Assembly (NCBI GenBank): GCA_004558595.1
Contig: SFCN01000028.1
Span: 1 to 23,782 of the forward strand
Source: Phascolarctobacterium sp.
Lineage (GTDB): Bacteria; Bacillota; Negativicutes; Acidaminococcales; Acidaminococcaceae
Length of the DNA stretch: 23,782 bases
Direction of reading: 5' to 3'
Below, in pieces: positions 22,001 through 23,782 of the stretch. Numbering within the stretch: position 1 is the first letter of the stretch; each line of letters begins with the position of its first letter. Below the pieces are notes generated by a model. That model was not told the origin of the DNA. It did no database searches and saw nothing but the letters and a program-made list of their open reading frames with translations. The position numbers and the translations under genes are program-made.

Positions 22001-23782
22001 AATACGGTTATTCCAGATTGCTCCATTTTGCAGTTTGACATCGATACCAGATTTACCATCATGATATACATTGCCCTGCCAGCTAGAGTTGCTGGTATCT
22101 AGTACGATCAAGCTGTATGCAGGAGCGGCACCCATCTCGGTCTCAGTACCTGCCTGCAAAACAACGTCGCCCTTGATAACCAAATCCTTGCCACCGCTAG
22201 GATTGAGTACTACGGTGCTACCTTCATTGTAAACTGCATTACCATACCATTCACGCGGAGTGCCATCTTCATTGACCTTTTCAGCATAGATATTGCCGCC
22301 GCCATAAAGAGCCACAGTACTGCCATTATTTGCGGTGATGGCATTGCCAGCTGCATTCATATGAATATCAACAGGAACATTGGCTTCAATTCCAGTTCCA
22401 TCAGCTACGATCGGTGTAGTGATTTGAGTTTCAGGAACAGGCTCATCCTCTCCTTCACCTTCAACCAACATGCCGTTATCTACACCTACAGAAGCTATGC
22501 TTGCAACATTAGCTGCGTTTGCGTTATAAGTGCCGCGGCCAGATACAAAGGTGATATCGCCGGTTGCAGTGATGCCACCGCTTGTCAGGCCTTCAGCGAT
22601 GCTCAGTTTGCCGGTCAGACTACCATTTCCATTAAATACTAGTTTTTGAGCTAAAGCGTTCAGTACGGCATTAACATTGTCATTAGTTACGCCATTATTT
22701 TCGGTGATCATGGTCACGCCTGCAGTGCCATTGGTACTATTAATTCTAGTATCGCCACCAATCATAACGAGAGGAGTATCATCCTCATGAGCGTAATGAA
22801 CGTTCATCCAACCAGTTAATTGATCAATATACAGGACATTACTATCCTTTTGGTAGATATTACCAGCAGTTTCTGCACTTTCACCACCGGTCAATCTAGT
22901 TACATTGCTGCCATTAAAATCACCATAGGTTTTACCCCAGGTCTCATTGTTCCAGGTTGCGCCGTTCTTCAAAGTGATGGCAGTAGTACCATTTTCGGTA
23001 GATTTATGAGCAACGCCAGTCCACTGTGCGTCTTGACCGGACAAGCCTAAAGTGATTTGGCCACCACCAAGGATACCAATGTTGCCCTTGATATCTTTAG
23101 CGTTAGTTGCCTCAATAAATGTATAGCCACTGGTAGTTTCCAAAGCATAGTTCGCAAATCCTTCAGCAGCGTCTTTATTGACTTCAATGTAAGTTTCGCC
23201 TCTCAGGTATACCTTTGCTTGATCACTTGCCACTACAGCACTACCATCAATCTTCAGGTCTGTCTTACCAGTAACTTCCAATTCGGTGTCGGTTTCACCA
23301 CCATAGTTTTTACCAATAGCTAGAATACCTGCTACACCATAGTTGCCTGTAGCACCTTCTACTGCTTTACCTCCATTAGTTACACCATAATCTTCACCAT
23401 TTTTCATGGTAAGATTTCCACTTATCTTCATAAGGGGAACATAATCATTATACCTACTGAGATAGATACCATTAACTGCTTTATTAGCAGAGGATGTAGC
23501 GTTTACGCTTACATTTCCGATTAACTGTAGTGTGCTTTGATAATTGCCCTGTGCTTCTATAACAGAACCGGAACCGGTAGTATTCAGCTTAACCTCTAGG
23601 TTATCAGCCTTAATTTTATCCCATCCACCTGATGAGGTAGTATTTTTGAATACTACTGCACTACCATCACCAGTATAATTTGCATCAGCAATCAGAGTAT
23701 GACCACTAGCATCTACTGTGCTTCTTCTACCATTAATAGAAATTGCCGGACCATTACTACTCTTAATTATAGAATCCGCAGA
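19079..23782 (-). CDS. Large autotransporter adhesin-like protein (N-terminus beyond window)
   Basis: The frame is open from the stop at 19079 to the right edge, 1567 residues, with no start or signal peptide in view. The ATG at 23429-23431 is internal. The C-terminal ~280 residues form an autotransporter beta-barrel: GLWAKYYTGKQEM opens it, amphipathic strands follow (WTVGAALSYNDG, IGRLGIRVGQKL), and it ends WRVDAGLRFTF with the usual terminal Phe. The passenger is Gly/Asn/Thr-rich with beta-helix-style repeats such as GNLTM and GGKISG. It contains three related modules (about 22546-23026, 21581-22084, 20192-20737). A (Gly-Ser)11 tract (20069-20137) separates passenger and barrel. A surface role, such as adhesion, is inferred from architecture; no protease triad was seen. 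Confidence 0.93.
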   Translation of the reverse strand, partial: SADSIIKSSNGPAISINGRRSTVDASGHTLIADANYTGDGSAVVFKNTTSSGGWDKIKADNLEVKLNTTGSGSVIEAQGNYQSTLQLIGNVSVNATSSANKAVNGIYLSRYNDYVPLMKISGNLTMKNGEDYGVTNGGKAVEGATGNYGVAGILAIGKNYGGETDTELEVTGKTDLKIDGSAVVASDQAKVYLRGETYIEVNKDAAEGFANYALETTSGYTFIEATNAKDIKGNIGILGGGQITLGLSGQDAQWTGVAHKSTENGTTAITLKNGATWNNETWGKTYGDFNGSNVTRLTGGESAETAGNIYQKDSNVLYIDQLTGWMNVHYAHEDDTPLVMIGGDTRINSTNGTAGVTMITENNGVTNDNVNAVLNALAQKLVFNGNGSLTGKLSIAEGLTSGGITATGDITFVSGRGTYNANAANVASIASVGVDNGMLVEGEGEDEPVPETQITTPIVADGTGIEANVPVDIHMNAAGNAITANNGSTVALYGGGNIYAEKVNEDGTPREWYGNAVYNEGSTVVLNPSGGKDLVIKGDVVLQAGTETEMGAAPAYSLIVLDTSNSSWQGNVYHDGKSGIDVKLQNGAIWNNRISDRSKELGLSDHSIRRFDGGSDAAHAGYLFQNNSAEMIINSYSGFTKVFFGHLEDGSKAENYKAGDVKINKADAGSNIAVITNRTYNMDLTNAEQMNNILNSLAGKLYYYGNDGNLTAQVELAESLTGSAQALISGALNFDSEGKGYFGVVHHEPGIYTTDITGSAADVEFRTHDVTSDYRTYNFKDKTEEGNVILKGIKVAGDTDNYNDVKAVKVNIEANRVELQDNISVGFRGTVDLNSDSVIINGLEKTAIDNFGGILNVNGDLTITKSAAGINTSSKAENASDYLGTVNVTKTAKINVTGTAIATEGGKVSVGAGSEIVSTNGNAIESKSMRLVSVGGSYHDVDSQGLVQIAGGKISGKTNAIYAEGGAVEINKGSANLTNITGDVVLKKENINITESTVNAGFGGKADITLNTADSTWMGNLYVDEDSSMNLTLANGAKWYNTEAEAKDELQTRITDFVGGDGMNNAGQIFQRSSSELFIENYSGAAKVYYAHATDGTSTDDYKAGSTIIMQASADSSIALITDNHNIDTSDKDNVAKVLSALAGKLYYTEVAPVAVMLADAGVQVQAAATSNLTGTAMIAEGLTTGEASLAQGNINFNVNGAGQGFVNVEDVKLEGSGSGSGSGSGSGSGSGSGSGSGTTDTKLADIQVGGEPVAMRAVKSSMAAASMMWRSENNDLMKRMGDLRMLEGERGLWAKYYTGKQEMDAQNANFSEKYKAYQIGYDTKVNENWTVGAALSYNDGTSSTRNVSDTSGSWSSGHGEQKNIALGLYGSWKAKDGQYADIIMKASRLNNEYNLKFNNVIGTYNIDGDYKTWGTSISAEYGKRFEGDKGTYFEPSAELTYGHMAGKSYSANTSYYGARMNVDQDSFDTLIGRLGIRVGQKLEQGSYFAKLALAHEFMGDYDTRYNVDGADHNSTHLDFGDTWYELQIGGTAKLSANSMLYADFQRSFGGDVTEKWRVDAGLRFTF
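20069..20137 (-). repeat. (Gly-Ser)11 coding microsatellite-like tract
   Basis: Twenty-three codons encode alternating Gly and Ser between the passenger (...VEDVKLE) and the barrel region (TTDTKLADI...). All Gly codons are GGC, whereas Ser uses AGC, TCC, AGT and TCT, so the DNA is a degenerate 6-bp repeat. Confidence 0.9.

Noticed and set aside
20192..23782. Serine protease passenger (SPATE-like or subtilisin-like)
   Set aside because: No GDSGS or subtilisin triad motif could be found in the visible part. A missing N-terminal domain could still carry one, but nothing here supports it.

Overview
The window mixes Firmicutes-type housekeeping genes with genes for an outer membrane. The Firmicutes-type genes are RNase HIII, a dnaG-rpoD pair, a CcpN-like repressor and a PPDK regulatory protein. 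The diderm genes are an OmpH/Skp-like chaperone, an LptA/OstA-like protein, an RND efflux pump with its adaptor, and a very large autotransporter ending in a 12-stranded-type barrel and a terminal Phe. This combination fits a diderm Firmicute of the class Negativicutes. A more exact placement (for example Acidaminococcaceae) would be a guess. Almost everything is on the minus strand. Only a cut-off ORF at the left edge and the lptA-like gene are on the plus strand.

Layout, left to right. 1-640: tail of an unidentified plus-strand ORF, two look-alike stem-loops, and a 90-aa protein of unknown function with its own promoter region. 640-1356: an Asp/Glu-type amino-acid racemase, with a 164-bp REP/MITE-like palindromic element directly upstream. 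1545-6004: a four-gene minus-strand operon reading chbG-like deacetylase, UPF0104-type membrane protein, NAD-dependent sugar epimerase, ArnT-type glycosyltransferase. It looks like a cassette for modifying a lipid-linked or cell-surface glycan. 6145-11323: adaptor, RND pump and rnhC in one tight transcription unit, with a strong promoter candidate and an operator-like inverted repeat. 11551-11625: a CAU-anticodon tRNA with its own promoter and terminator. 11705-15119: dnaG-rpoD, the macromolecular synthesis pair. 15362-15841: the divergent lptA-like gene. 15902-17387: ccpN-like repressor and PPDK regulator (ppsR) as an overlapping pair. 17430-17816: a non-coding stretch with two tandem palindromes and a decayed ABC-ATPase tail. 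17817-18821: YbjN-like protein and OmpH/Skp. 19079 to the right edge: the autotransporter, whose N-terminus lies outside the window.

The most notable points are these. The ppsR reading frame is intact but has no ATG, GTG or TTG start at its proper N-terminus, so it must use a rare start such as ATA or be reached by frameshifting from ccpN. The autotransporter passenger carries three diverged copies of a roughly 165-residue module, joined to the barrel by a (Gly-Ser)11 tract. A palindromic operator-like pair sits in front of the ABC-transporter relic. Several gene starts were moved downstream of the longest ORF because a Shine-Dalgarno sequence and the family length both agree on the shorter form.
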